Below are positions 8,265 through 16,261 of a stretch of 64,000 nt of DNA, piece by piece. Numbering within the stretch: position 1 is the first letter of the stretch; each line of letters begins with the position of its first letter. This stretch comes from Sphaerisporangium perillae (GTDB lineage: Bacteria > Actinomycetota > Actinomycetes > Streptosporangiales > Streptosporangiaceae): NCBI RefSeq assembly GCF_023276435.1, contig NZ_JALLPO010000031.1, positions 1-64,000 of the forward strand. The letters run 5' to 3'. The notes beneath the pieces are model-generated. The model saw only the letters and a list, made by a program, of their open reading frames with translations. It had not been told where the DNA came from and did no database searches. The translations under genes and the position numbers were made by a program.

Positions 8265-8759
8265 ATGAGCGCCAGCCCGGAAGACGCCGCGTACATCAGC
8301 CCCGAGGACGCCGCGCACAGCCTCCACGAGATCCGCGCCGCCCAGGCCAAGATGGTCCGGGCCAGGCCATGGTGGCCCGGCTGGTACACCACGGGCGTCG
8401 CGCTCTATGTCACCGGCATGCAGTACTGCACCGAACCGGGCACCACCCCGGCCGTGCAGGTGACCGGAATCACGCTGCTGTCGCTGGTCCTGGCCGGCCT
8501 GGTGGCCGCGATGGCGCTCTCCAGCCGGCAGCGTCCCCATCGCAGCCTGGTCACCCCGGCGGTGCTCGGCGCCTTCGGCGCGTGGCTCCTGGTGGGCATC
8601 GCCCTCTGCATGGTGCTCGCCCTCGCCCTGTCCGGTGCCGGAATCTCCTACGGGCGCACCTACGCCGGGCTCGCCATGACGGCGTACATGGCGGTCACCG
8701 GCCCGCTCGTCGCCCGCTGGATCACCCGCCGCATGGCCGCCACGATCGAGCGCGGCTGA
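8265..8759 (+). CDS. Small polytopic membrane protein, regulator-linked
   Basis: 164 aa starting MSASPEDAAYISPEDAA, with a GAGGAG ribosome site 6 nt upstream. About four membrane helices follow a 40-residue cytoplasmic N-terminus: PGWYTTGVALYVTGMQY, VTGITLLSLVLAGLVAAMAL, LVTPAVLGAFGAWLLVGIALCMVLALAL and a last one near YAGLAMTAYMAVTGPLVA. No enzymatic motif. It overlaps the downstream winged-helix gene (TGATG), so regulator and membrane protein are co-translated. The N-terminus repeats SPEDAA twice. Function unknown; such pairs are common in actinobacteria. Confidence 0.78.
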   Translation: MSASPEDAAYISPEDAAHSLHEIRAAQAKMVRARPWWPGWYTTGVALYVTGMQYCTEPGTTPAVQVTGITLLSLVLAGLVAAMALSSRQRPHRSLVTPAVLGAFGAWLLVGIALCMVLALALSGAGISYGRTYAGLAMTAYMAVTGPLVARWITRRMAATIERG

Positions 8760-9064
8760 TGGCGGAGCTCGACCCGGCGATCCACGCTCCGGCCCGGCTG
8801 CGCGTCATGTCGCTGCTCGCGGCCGTCGAGGAGGCCGAGTTCTCCTTCGTCCGCGACGAGGTGGAGGTCAGCGACTCGGTGCTGTCCAAGCACGCCGCCG
8901 CGCTGGAGGCGGCCGGATACGTGGTGATCCGCAAGGGCCACGTGGGCAAGCGCCCCCGCACCTGGCTCAAGCTGTCGCCCGCGGGCCGCCAGGCGTACCG
9001 GGCCCACGTCGCCGCTCTCCAGGAGATCGTCGCCCGGTCGGGGCTCTCGCTCACCGGGGAGTAG
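8759..9064 (+). CDS. Winged-helix transcriptional regulator (HTH_34/ArsR-like)
   Basis: 101 aa: LDPAIHAPARLRVMSLLAAV then EVSDSVLSKHAAALEAAGYV, the recognition-helix region, and a wing with IRKGHVGKRPRTWLKLSPAGRQAYRAHVAAL. This is the compact winged-helix fold of the HTH_34 family, with no sensor domain. Its ATG overlaps the membrane-protein stop by 1 nt. The repeated GGAAAGTACTT sites in front of the operon make autoregulation likely. Ligand or signal unknown. Confidence 0.82.
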   Translation: MAELDPAIHAPARLRVMSLLAAVEEAEFSFVRDEVEVSDSVLSKHAAALEAAGYVVIRKGHVGKRPRTWLKLSPAGRQAYRAHVAALQEIVARSGLSLTGE

Positions 9065-9121
9065 AACGGCCGCGGCCCGCGCCCTCCACACGGGAGGGGC
9101 GGGCCGCCGGCGCGGTCTCGA

Positions 9122-10300
9122 TCAGTACGTCGGGAGCGAGGGATCGACGGTCTTGATCCAGCTCAGCACGCCGCCGCCGACGTGGACGGCGTCGGAGAAG
9201 CCGGCGTTCTTGACGACCGCCAGCGCCTCGGCGGAGCGGGCGCCCGACTTGCAGTGCAGGATGATCTTCTTGTCCTGCGGCAGCAGCTCCAGGGCCGTGC
9301 CCCGCAGGAACTCGCCCTTCGGGATCAGCACGGCGCCGGGGATGTTGACGATCTCGTACTCGTTCTGCTCGCGGACGTCGACCAGGAAGATGTCGTCGCC
9401 GCGGTCCTGCATGTCCTTGAGCTCCTGCGCGGTGATGGTGGAGCCCGTCGCGGCCTGCTGCGCCTCGTCGGAGATCGTGCCGCAGAACGCCTCGTAGTCG
9501 ATCAGCTCGGTGATCGTGGGGTTCTTGCCGCACAGCGGGCACTCGGGGTCCTTGCGGACCTTGACGTCGCGGTACTTCATCTCCAGCGCGTCATAGATCA
9601 TCAGACGCCCGACCAGCGGCTCGCCGATGCCGGTCAGCACCTTGATCGCCTCGTTGACCTGCACCGAGCCGATGGAGGCGCACAGCACGCCGAGGACGCC
9701 GCCCTCGGCGCAGGACGGCACCATGCCCGGAGGCGGCGGCTCGGGGTACAGGCAGCGGTAGCAGGGCCCGTACTCGGCCCAGAACACGCTCGCCTGGCCG
9801 TCGAAACGGTAGATCGAGCCCCAGATGTAGGGCTTGCCCAGCAGCACGGCCGCGTCGTTGACCATGTAGCGGGTGGCGAAGTTGTCGGTGCCGTCCACGA
9901 TCAGGTCGTAGGCGGCGAAGATGTCCAGCACGTTGTCGGTCGTGAGAGCGACATTGTGGATCACGACGTTGACGAGGGGGTTGATCTCGCGCACGCTCGC
10001 GGCGGCGCTCTCGGCCTTCAGCCGGCCGACGTCCGACTGACCGTGGATGATCTGGCGCTGAAGGTTGGACTCATCAACGACGTCGAAGTCGACGACGCCG
10101 AGCGTGCCGACACCGGCCGCGGCGAGGTACATCAACGCCGGGGAACCGAGGCCGCCGGCGCCCACGCACAGCACCTTGGCGTTCTTCAGCCGCTTCTGCC
10201 CGGCCATCCCGACGTCGGGGATGATCAGGTGGCGAGAGTAGCGGCGCACCTCGTCAACGGTCAGCTCGTCGGCCGGCTCTACCAGCGGTGGCAACGACAC
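9122..10300 (-). CDS. moeZ: Adenylyltransferase/sulfurtransferase MoeZ (ThiF domain + rhodanese)
   Basis: 392 aa. The N-terminal 260 residues are a MoeB/ThiF E1-like domain: VLCVGAGGLGSPALMYLAAAGVG (ATP site), DFDVVDESNLQRQ, DGTDNFATRYMVND, and a zinc-binding pair ending CPLCGKNP. The C-terminal 100 residues are a rhodanese with catalytic Cys350 in LHCKSGARS. The fused enzyme adenylates and then sulfurates the C-terminal Gly-Gly of small sulfur carriers (MoaD, ThiS, CysO type) for molybdopterin, thiamin, cysteine or thio-metabolite synthesis. GTG start with GGGAGCG upstream. Single-gene unit; no carrier protein gene is adjacent. Confidence 0.95.
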   Translation of the reverse strand: MSLPPLVEPADELTVDEVRRYSRHLIIPDVGMAGQKRLKNAKVLCVGAGGLGSPALMYLAAAGVGTLGVVDFDVVDESNLQRQIIHGQSDVGRLKAESAAASVREINPLVNVVIHNVALTTDNVLDIFAAYDLIVDGTDNFATRYMVNDAAVLLGKPYIWGSIYRFDGQASVFWAEYGPCYRCLYPEPPPPGMVPSCAEGGVLGVLCASIGSVQVNEAIKVLTGIGEPLVGRLMIYDALEMKYRDVKVRKDPECPLCGKNPTITELIDYEAFCGTISDEAQQAATGSTITAQELKDMQDRGDDIFLVDVREQNEYEIVNIPGAVLIPKGEFLRGTALELLPQDKKIILHCKSGARSAEALAVVKNAGFSDAVHVGGGVLSWIKTVDPSLPTY

Positions 10301-10415
10301 AGTTCTACGCTCCCGTTACAGGGGTTCTTCGATTGGCGGCTCGCCCGTCAGGCTACGCGCCCAGCCGTCTGTCACAACCTAACCCGGTTGCTCTCGCATT
10401 CCCGAATCGGCGATC

Positions 10416-11381
10416 TTATCCGACGATCAGCGAATCCTCCGCGTTCCTGGCATTCTCCGCGTTCTTCGCCCCCTCCGCGCCCCCCGCCAGCCTGGTGGCG
10501 TCCTGCATCAGGGCACGCACGTGGCGGGCCACCAGCGCGGGGCACTCCATCTGGGCGACGTGGGCCGCGTGCGGCAGGAGCACCAGCCGGACGTCCGGGA
10601 ACGTGCGATGGGCCCGCACGGCCATGCGCGGGTCCACCAGGCGGTCGTGCCTGCCGTGCACGACGAGCGTGGGGGCGCTCACCTGCGCGGCCAGCCGCCA
10701 GAGGTTCTCCGCGCCGCGCCGGAAGTACTCGTTCACCAGGGCGCGGGCCGAACCCACCAGCGCCGGCCCCGCGTAGGGCAGGTCGTCGCGGCGGCGCAGC
10801 TCGGCCACGGCGTCCTCCAGCCGGTCGGGATGCACCCGGCCGGTGTCGGCGTAACACATCTCCATGGTCGCCCGGATGCGCCGCTCGGGGGGCAGGGCGC
10901 GGAGCCGGGTCATCGCCCACTCGCCGATGCGGGGAGCGGCCGACATGGCGACCCGCGCCGGGCCGTACCGGGGAAACAGGTCGGGCAGGGCGGGCGAGAC
11001 GAGGGTGAGCGTGCGCACCAGGTCGGGGCGCGTGGCCGCGACCCGCACCGAGACGGCGCCGCCCATCGAGTTGCCGAGCAGGTGGACGGGGCCTCCGACG
11101 TGCTCGATGAGCGCGGTGACCGCCGCGGCGTACGCCCCGATGGAATAGTCGCCGCCGGGCGGCTCGGGAGAGTAGCCCGCGCCGGGCAGGTCGATGGCGT
11201 ATCCCCTGACCTCTTCGCGGAGCTCGGCCATCAGGTCGGTCCAATTAGTGGCGGAACCCGCCAGACCGTGCACGAGCACGGCCTTCTCCTGCGGCCCCGC
11301 GGGCGTCGACCGGACGTGAAGGGCCAGGTCGCCCAGATCGAGCAGCTCACCTGGCCAATGCGGTATCGGTTCCTCCACCAT
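10416..11381 (-). CDS. Alpha/beta hydrolase
   Basis: 321 aa alpha/beta-hydrolase fold: oxyanion loop VLVHGLAGSATNWTDL (residues 35-50), nucleophile Ser105 in LLGNSMGGAV, acid in VVHGRHDRLVDPRMAV, and His in LLPHAAHVAQME. A cap domain lies between about 130 and 230. No signal peptide, so cytosolic. The last 30 residues (EGAKNAENARNAED) are low-complexity. Substrate not predictable. Monocistronic; a long AT-richer spacer separates it from the divergent His-rich gene. Confidence 0.85.
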   Translation of the reverse strand: MVEEPIPHWPGELLDLGDLALHVRSTPAGPQEKAVLVHGLAGSATNWTDLMAELREEVRGYAIDLPGAGYSPEPPGGDYSIGAYAAAVTALIEHVGGPVHLLGNSMGGAVSVRVAATRPDLVRTLTLVSPALPDLFPRYGPARVAMSAAPRIGEWAMTRLRALPPERRIRATMEMCYADTGRVHPDRLEDAVAELRRRDDLPYAGPALVGSARALVNEYFRRGAENLWRLAAQVSAPTLVVHGRHDRLVDPRMAVRAHRTFPDVRLVLLPHAAHVAQMECPALVARHVRALMQDATRLAGGAEGAKNAENARNAEDSLIVG

Positions 11382-11703
11382 CTCTCCCCCTCCTGTTCAC
11401 CCTCGGTTCTGACGATAACCCGCCGCCGTACACCTTGGGCGCCGCGCCCGCCCGGGCTGGGGGCCCTGTGGGGTCGGGAGCGGGTACAAGATCACGGGAA
11501 ATAACGGACATATCGGGAAATATTGATCTGAAAGACATAAGGGCAGGTTAAGTAGCTGTCAAAAGGCAGTGATCCTCGTTTGTCGTATGGGTCGCCAGGA
11601 AAACTAGACATGTGGGACGACTTACCGAGTCGCCCCGGCATTTACTTTCAAATCCGGTAAATGCATCCGCTGGGCAACCCGATGCGTCAAGGGGGAAAAC
11701 GCA
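11382..11703. other. 322-nt divergent intergenic region
   Basis: No gene. It separates the hydrolase (leftward) from the His-rich protein gene (rightward) and is visibly less GC-rich than its surroundings. The right part holds a possible promoter (TTGTCG 11580-11585, TAGACA 11605-11610, 19-nt spacing) and two leader hairpins, described separately. Confidence 0.6.
11614..11664 (+). promoter_or_regulatory. Two hairpins in the leader of the His-rich gene
   Basis: Hairpin 1 (11614-11636) pairs CGACT with AGTCG, extended by GGG/CCC across one bulge. Hairpin 2 (11638-11664) pairs GCATTTAC with GTAAATGC around an 11-nt loop. They sit 40-90 nt before the ATG, upstream of a strong AGGGGGA ribosome site. 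They do not match a riboswitch class I know; a structured leader is the conservative description. Confidence 0.4.
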
Positions 11704-12255
11704 ATGCCCGACGTCAAGAAATACGCCGCAATGCTGACCGTCACCGCGGCACTCACTGGTGGTCTCGCCGGTCTCGGCGCCACCACGGCCACGAGCGCGA
11801 GCGCGAGCACGGCCATCGGCACGAACTTCGGCTGGGGGGACGACTTCGGCGGCTTCGGCGGCGGCGGCGGCGGCGGCGGCTTCGAGGGTGGTGGCCACTG
11901 CCACCACGGCGGCGGCCACCACGGCGGCCACCACGGCGGCCACCACGGCGACTTCGGCGACTTCGACGGCGACGGCGGCTTCGACGGCGGTGGCTGGGGC
12001 GGTAAGGGCCATAGCCACAACAGCCGTCACCACCGCCGGCACCACCACAGCCACGGGGGCGGTCACCGCAACTGCTTCTTCAAGGTCGTAGAGGCGCGCT
12101 TCTTCCGCGCCATCATCGGCCACCACAGCCAGGGCGGCGGGCACCAGGACTTCTTCCGTGATGACCGTCACAACCGCCACCACCACTTCAAGCCGCAACA
12201 CCACCACCACCACCACAACCTCAAGAAGCACCACGACGACCACGACAGCAAGTAA
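11704..12255 (+). CDS. Secreted histidine- and glycine-rich protein
   Basis: 183 aa with an N-terminal signal peptide (KKYAAMLTVTAALTGGLAGLGATTATSASA, cleavage near residue 35). The mature part begins with Gly/Phe/Asp repeats (GWGDDFGGFGGGGG), then HHGGGHHGGHHGGHHG, and ends in a His-cluster tail (RHHHFKPQHHHHHHNLKKHH). Only two cysteines. About a quarter of the mature protein is His, which suggests binding of Zn, Ni, Co or Cu or pH-responsive assembly; this is inference from composition. A short non-repetitive core lies at RNCFFKVVEARFFRAIIG. Strong AGGGGGA ribosome site 8 nt before ATG. Two hairpins follow the gene. Confidence 0.75.
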   Translation: MPDVKKYAAMLTVTAALTGGLAGLGATTATSASASTAIGTNFGWGDDFGGFGGGGGGGGFEGGGHCHHGGGHHGGHHGGHHGDFGDFDGDGGFDGGGWGGKGHSHNSRHHRRHHHSHGGGHRNCFFKVVEARFFRAIIGHHSQGGGHQDFFRDDRHNRHHHFKPQHHHHHHNLKKHHDDHDSK

Positions 12256-12266
12256 CCAAGGAACCT

Positions 12267-12309
12267 AGGCGGCCTTCCGGGCGGTAACCCGTCCGGAAGC
12301 CGGCCGCCT
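12267..12309 (+). terminator. Hairpin terminator after the His-rich gene
   Basis: Inverted repeat AGGCGGC-CTTCCGG with CCGGAAG-CCGGCCGCCT, loop around GTAAC. It begins 12 nt after the stop codon. No T-tract, as usual in high-GC actinobacteria. Confidence 0.65.
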
Positions 12310-12319
12310 GGCACATCAC

Positions 12320-12355
12320 GGAAGGCCCCGGAGCAACGCCGCTCCGGGGCCTTCC
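12320..12355 (+). terminator. Second, perfect 15-bp hairpin
   Basis: GGAAGGCCCCGGAGC (12320-12334) pairs perfectly with GCTCCGGGGCCTTCC (12341-12355) around a 6-nt loop and is followed by CCTTGCTTG. With the preceding hairpin it forms a tandem terminator, and it can also block readthrough from the leftward ku gene. Confidence 0.7.
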
Positions 12356-12534
12356 CCTTGCTTGCCACCGGCCTTTCCGGGCCCTTTCCGCCGGCCTTTC
12401 CGTAATCCGGCGAACCCTGCCACCGACCTTTCCTAAATCCAGCGAATCGTCGAAAACTCCTAATCGGAAATCACGGGAATGCGCCAGGCGGTAAGGCGGC
12501 CGACCAGTCGGCCGCGAGGCAGGCGGTCAGACGT

Positions 12535-13458
12535 TCAGGCGGTCTTGCGGGCGCGGCGCTTGGGCGCCTGCTTCTTGCTGTCCTTTTCGCCCTTTTCGTC
12601 CGCCTGGCTCTCGGCAGCCCCGGCGGATTTCGCGGCGGCCTTCTTCTTCTCCGCCCCGGCCGGGACCTTCTCCTTCGCGCCCTCGCGCTCACGCTTGGCC
12701 GCGTCGACGCTCGCCCGCAGAGCCGCCATCAGGTCGACCGCCGGCCCCGCCTCCTCGGCCGCCTCCGGCCGCACGAGCTCCTTGCCCGCCACCTTGGCCT
12801 CGATGACCTGCTCGAGCGCCTGGCGATAGGCGTCGTGGTACTCGGTGGGGTCGAACTCCCCCGCCATGGTGTCGATCAGCGACTCGGCCATCTGCAGCTC
12901 CTGCGGGCGGACCTCGACGTCCTCGTCCACGAACGCGAAGCCGGGCTCGCGGACCTCGTCGGGCCACAGCATCGTCTCCAGCACGAACACGCCGTCACGG
13001 ATGCGCAGAGCGGCGAGCGACTCGCGCTGGCGCAGCGCGACCTTCACGATCGCCACCTGCCCCGTGCGCTCCAGGGCGTCGCGAAGCAGGATGTACGGCT
13101 TCACGCCCGCGGCCTCGGGCTCCAGGTAGTAGGACTTGTTGAACAAGATCGGGTCGAGCTGGTCGGCCGGAGTGAACTGGAGCACGTCGATGCGGCGCGA
13201 GGTGCTGAGCGGCAGGTCGGCGAAGTCCTCGTCGGTGAGCACGACCATCTCTCCGCCGGGCAGCTCGTACCCCTTGGCGATCTCGGAGTACGGCACCTCC
13301 TCGCCGTCGATGCTGCACACCCGCTTGTACTTGATGCGGCCGGCGTCCTCGCGGTGCACCTGGTGGAACGACACGTCCTTCTGCTCGGTGGCCGAATAGA
13401 GCTTCACGGGGATCGTGACAAGACCGAACGAGATGGCACCCTTCCAGATGCTACGCAT
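12535..13458 (-). CDS. ku: Ku DNA-end-binding protein (non-homologous end joining)
   Basis: 307 aa bacterial Ku: starts MRSIWKGAISFGLVTIPVKL, then YSATEQKDVSFHQVHREDAG, GYELPGGEMVVLTDEDF, and YHDAYRQALEQVIEAKVAGKE near residue 215. It forms a homodimeric ring that binds double-strand DNA ends and recruits LigD. The core ends about residue 240; the tail (KEKVPAGAEKKKAAAK ... KKQAPKRRARKTA) is Lys/Ala-rich like other actinobacterial Ku tails that bind DNA. Divergent from the ligD-polymerase gene; the shared intergenic region contains an SOS-type palindrome. Confidence 0.96.
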   Translation of the reverse strand: MRSIWKGAISFGLVTIPVKLYSATEQKDVSFHQVHREDAGRIKYKRVCSIDGEEVPYSEIAKGYELPGGEMVVLTDEDFADLPLSTSRRIDVLQFTPADQLDPILFNKSYYLEPEAAGVKPYILLRDALERTGQVAIVKVALRQRESLAALRIRDGVFVLETMLWPDEVREPGFAFVDEDVEVRPQELQMAESLIDTMAGEFDPTEYHDAYRQALEQVIEAKVAGKELVRPEAAEEAGPAVDLMAALRASVDAAKREREGAKEKVPAGAEKKKAAAKSAGAAESQADEKGEKDSKKQAPKRRARKTA

Positions 13459-13478
13459 GACTTCTCCTCACCTCAGCC

Positions 13479-13506
13479 CCACTATCGAACCCAAGTTCGA
13501 TAGTGG
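13479..13506. promoter_or_regulatory. LexA/SOS-type box between ku and ligD-pol
   Basis: Perfect inverted repeat with 12-bp arms and a 4-nt centre; the core TCGAAC-CCAA-GTTCGA (13485-13500) matches the actinobacterial/Gram-positive LexA box CGAAC-N4-GTTCG in both halves. It sits 21 nt upstream of the ku start and about 125 nt upstream of the ligD-pol start, where it could control both. Confidence 0.7.
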
Positions 13507-13629
13507 CAAGGGCGCAAAGCAGTATCTAAATGGGCAGATACCCAGTGTGGAATGCCGTATCCGGTCAAGCCACGATCTGCTGGACCGGCGCCGGACGTCA
13601 GCACGGGAAAAGAAACCTCAGGGGAAGTG

Positions 13630-14544
13630 GTGGACGTGACGCAGAAGGTCCGGGTCAGGGTCGATCACCGGGAGATGACCCTGACGAACCTGGACAAGGT
13701 GCTGTACCCGGAAGCGGGATTCACCAAGGCCGAGGTGATCGACTACTACAGCCGCGTCGCACCCGCCATGCTGGCCCACCTGAACGGGCGCCCGCTGACG
13801 GTCAAACGCTACCCCGGCGGCGTGGACGGGCAGTTCTTCTTCGAGAAGAACCGCCCCGCGCACACCCCGGCGTGGGTCCGCACCGCCCGGCTGCCAGTCC
13901 CGGGCAGCACCAAGGACCGCGACACCATCGAGTACGCCATCGTGGACGACCTGCCCACACTGGTCTACTTCGCCGGGCTCGCCGCCCTGGAGTTCCACAC
14001 CCCCATGTGGCGGGTCGACGAGGAAGGCCGCGCGCAGGAACCCGACACCATGGTGTTCGACCTCGACCCCGGCGCCCCGGCGACGATCGTCGAGTGCTGC
14101 GAGGTCGCGCTGCGGCTGCGGGAGGTGCTGCGCGAGGACGGCCTCGTGGGCTGCCCGAAGACCAGTGGGAACAAGGGCATGCAGGTGTACGTGCCCTGGG
14201 CCGGCCGCGAGGAGAAACCCTCGGAGTACGCCAAGGCGATCGCCCAGCGGCTGGAGAAGGAGCGGCCGGAGGAGGTCGTGAGCCAGATGGCGAGGAAGCT
14301 GCGCCCGGGCAAGGTCTTCATCGACTGGAGCCAGAACAATCCCGCCAAGACCACCGTCACCCCTTACTCCCTGCGCGCCAATCCGATCCCCACCGCCTCC
14401 ACGCCGATCACCTGGGAGGAGGTGGAGGGGTGCACCCGCCCGGACGACCTGGTCTTCACAGCCGGGGACGTCCTGGACCGGGTCGAGCGGTTCGGCGACC
14501 TCATGGTGCCGCCGGAACGGAGCAAGGCCGGAGACGAGCCTTAG
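13630..14544 (+). CDS. ligD: LigD-type polymerase/primase domain protein (NHEJ)
   Basis: About 304 aa forming a stand-alone archaeo-eukaryotic primase-like polymerase domain of LigD (PF01896 type): LTNLDKVLYPEAGFTKAEVIDYY at the start, catalytic acidic motif MVFDLDPGAP, then GNKGMQVYVPW and KVFIDWSQNNPAKTTV. It fills gaps with (ribo)nucleotides at Ku-bound ends. There is no ligase or phosphoesterase domain, so the ligase must be encoded elsewhere. AGGGGA at 13620-13625 supports a start at one of GTG 13627, 13630 or 13636; 13630 is a compromise. Divergent from ku. Confidence 0.9.
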   Translation: MDVTQKVRVRVDHREMTLTNLDKVLYPEAGFTKAEVIDYYSRVAPAMLAHLNGRPLTVKRYPGGVDGQFFFEKNRPAHTPAWVRTARLPVPGSTKDRDTIEYAIVDDLPTLVYFAGLAALEFHTPMWRVDEEGRAQEPDTMVFDLDPGAPATIVECCEVALRLREVLREDGLVGCPKTSGNKGMQVYVPWAGREEKPSEYAKAIAQRLEKERPEEVVSQMARKLRPGKVFIDWSQNNPAKTTVTPYSLRANPIPTASTPITWEEVEGCTRPDDLVFTAGDVLDRVERFGDLMVPPERSKAGDEP

Positions 14545-14607
14545 TCTGGACGCATCGGGGTATGGAGCGGGCGACTCGAAGTTCGCCGCCAATGGAGGGG
14601 ACGGAAG

Positions 14608-14841
14608 ATGTCGGAGATGGATATGGGCGGGCACGACGTCCCGCTCGACGCGCTGGAGCCCCTCGACGACGTCGCGGACGAGCTCGAGACCGAGGTCCCC
14701 GAGGCGGACGCCATCGAGCAGCACCTGACCATCCGCGACGAACGGCGCGAGTGGCCGCTGGAGATCCCCTACGACGCCGATCCGGCCGACGCCGCAGACC
14801 AGGAGCGTGTCGTGGATCTGGGCGACGACGACTATCGCTGA
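14608..14841 (+). CDS. Small acidic conserved protein
   Basis: 77 aa starting MSEMDMGGHDVPLDALEPLD, very acidic, ending ERVVDLGDDDYR. The middle, EADAIEQHLTIRDERREWPL, resembles short acidic proteins in other actinobacteria, but I know no function. A GGAGGGGACGG site 9 nt before the ATG supports translation. No membrane helix. Confidence 0.65.
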   Translation: MSEMDMGGHDVPLDALEPLDDVADELETEVPEADAIEQHLTIRDERREWPLEIPYDADPADAADQERVVDLGDDDYR

Positions 14842-14952
14842 TCCGGATTACCCGCGCGTAGGATGTCAACCCCGTACCGGATCCACGATCAGCACGAACC
14901 GCCGCGCGACCACCGGTCGCGCGGCGCGTGAACCGCCTGCAAGGAGAAGCCC

Positions 14953-15573
14953 GTGACCGCTACCCCGGACGCCAAGCCCCGGGGCACCCGGCTGCCCCGG
15001 ATGGCCCGCCGGCGCCAGTTGCTGAGCGCGGCGCAAGAGGTCTTCGTGGAGAACGGCTACCACGCGGCCGCGATGGACGAGATCGCCGAGCGGGCCGGGG
15101 TGAGCAAGCCGGTTCTCTACCAGCACTTCCCGGGCAAGCTGGAGCTCTACCTGGCCCTGCTCGACGTCCACGTCGACGACATGGCCAACCGCTGCCGGGA
15201 GGCGCTCGCCTCCACGACCGACAACAAGCAGCGCGTCCAGGCGGCCATCGGGGCGTTCTTCGACTTCGTCTCCAGCCAGGGTGAGGCCTTCCGCCTGGTC
15301 TTCGAGTCCGACCTGCGCAACGTCGCTCCGGTGCGCCAGCGCATGGAGCGCTCGCTGAGCGAGAGCGCCGAGATGATCAGCCAGGTGATCCAGGAGGACA
15401 CCGGCTGCTCCAGCGACGAAGCCCACCTCCTCGGCGTCGGCCTGGTCGGCATGGCCGAGGTGAGCGCGCGTTACTGGCTGGCCAGCCACGGTTCCATCCC
15501 CAAGGACGTCGCGACGCAGCTCATGGCCCGCCTGGCCTGGAGGGGCATCGGCGGCTTCCCCCGCACCAGCTGA
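14953..15573 (+). CDS. TetR-family transcriptional regulator
   Basis: 206 aa, GTG start with AAGGAGA 6 nt upstream. N-terminal TetR HTH: RRRQLLSAAQEVFVENGYHAAAMDEIAERAGVSKPVLYQHFPGK (residues ~18-61). The C-terminal ligand domain has conserved pieces typical of a widespread actinobacterial TetR subgroup (EAFRLVFESDLRN, RYWLASHGSIPKD, LAWRGIGGFPRTS). It lies between two small conserved genes; no adjacent transporter or enzyme reveals its target. Dimeric repressor by family. Confidence 0.9.
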   Translation: MTATPDAKPRGTRLPRMARRRQLLSAAQEVFVENGYHAAAMDEIAERAGVSKPVLYQHFPGKLELYLALLDVHVDDMANRCREALASTTDNKQRVQAAIGAFFDFVSSQGEAFRLVFESDLRNVAPVRQRMERSLSESAEMISQVIQEDTGCSSDEAHLLGVGLVGMAEVSARYWLASHGSIPKDVATQLMARLAWRGIGGFPRTS

Positions 15574-15670
15574 GGCCAGATCATTGTTCGCTTGACGCGA
15601 TCAACGCGGTCAGGCGGTCCCCGAAGAGCGACGATGGGACCAGCAGTCTTCCGCGTCGAAAGGGAGCCCG

Positions 15671-15901
15671 ATGGAAATCAAGATCGGCGTACGCTCCGTA
15701 CACCGAGAGATCATCGTTGAGACCGACCTGTCCACTGAAGAGGTGGAGCAGGAACTCCGAAACTCCCTGGCGGCCGATCGAGGGGTCTTCTCCGTCACCG
15801 ACGTGAAGGGACGGCGCGTGATCGTGCCCGTCTCCGCGCTCGGTTTCGTGGAGATCGGCGGGGACGAGTCACGTCCAGTCGGTTTCGGCGGCACCCTCTG
15901 A
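15671..15901 (+). CDS. DUF3107 family protein
   Basis: 76 aa, MEIKIGVRSVHREIIVETDL ... VSALGFVEIGGDESRPVGFG, a full match to the short actinobacterial DUF3107 family, often next to a TetR regulator and a DEAD-box helicase as here. AAGGGAG lies 6 nt before the ATG. Function unknown. A strong hairpin follows at once. Confidence 0.85.
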   Translation: MEIKIGVRSVHREIIVETDLSTEEVEQELRNSLAADRGVFSVTDVKGRRVIVPVSALGFVEIGGDESRPVGFGGTL

Positions 15902-16261
15902 ACCAGGCGCTTTGGGGGGCTTGCTCCCCAAAGCGCCGGGGCGGGAAGCGGGGGCCCACTGCTTCAGGCCCCCGGCGACGACCGCGGCGGGCTCACAGGC
16001 CCGCGCACTCCTCTCGCGAGGCGAGCGAGCAACCACAGGGCCGGCGTGCCGGCCGCGCTTCATCCCGCTTGTGACTGACTGCCGGGCAGCCGGCGCTCCC
16101 CCTTCGCAACACCGGCCGGGAGGTCCAGCGGTTCGGTCCACATCTCATCAGGAAACTGCCGTAGCGGCGCGAGGCCCTCATGTTCGCACGCTACAACCGC
16201 TCGGGCCATTCGCGCCCTCGATCACCGGACCTAATCGGCCAGAAGTCCGAAACCGGGGGTT
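15902..16261. other. 360-nt non-coding region
   Basis: Between the DUF3107 gene and the stop of the leftward ferritin-like gene. Apart from the terminator hairpin at its left edge, I see no gene. A plus-strand open frame crosses it but has no ribosome site and no protein-like composition. Confidence 0.6.
15906..15937 (+). terminator. Strong hairpin terminator after DUF3107 gene
   Basis: Arms GGCGCTTTGGGGGGC (15906-15920) and GCTCCCCAAAGCGCC (15923-15937) pair over 15 bp with one G-T wobble and almost no loop. Starts 4 nt after the stop codon. Confidence 0.75.
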
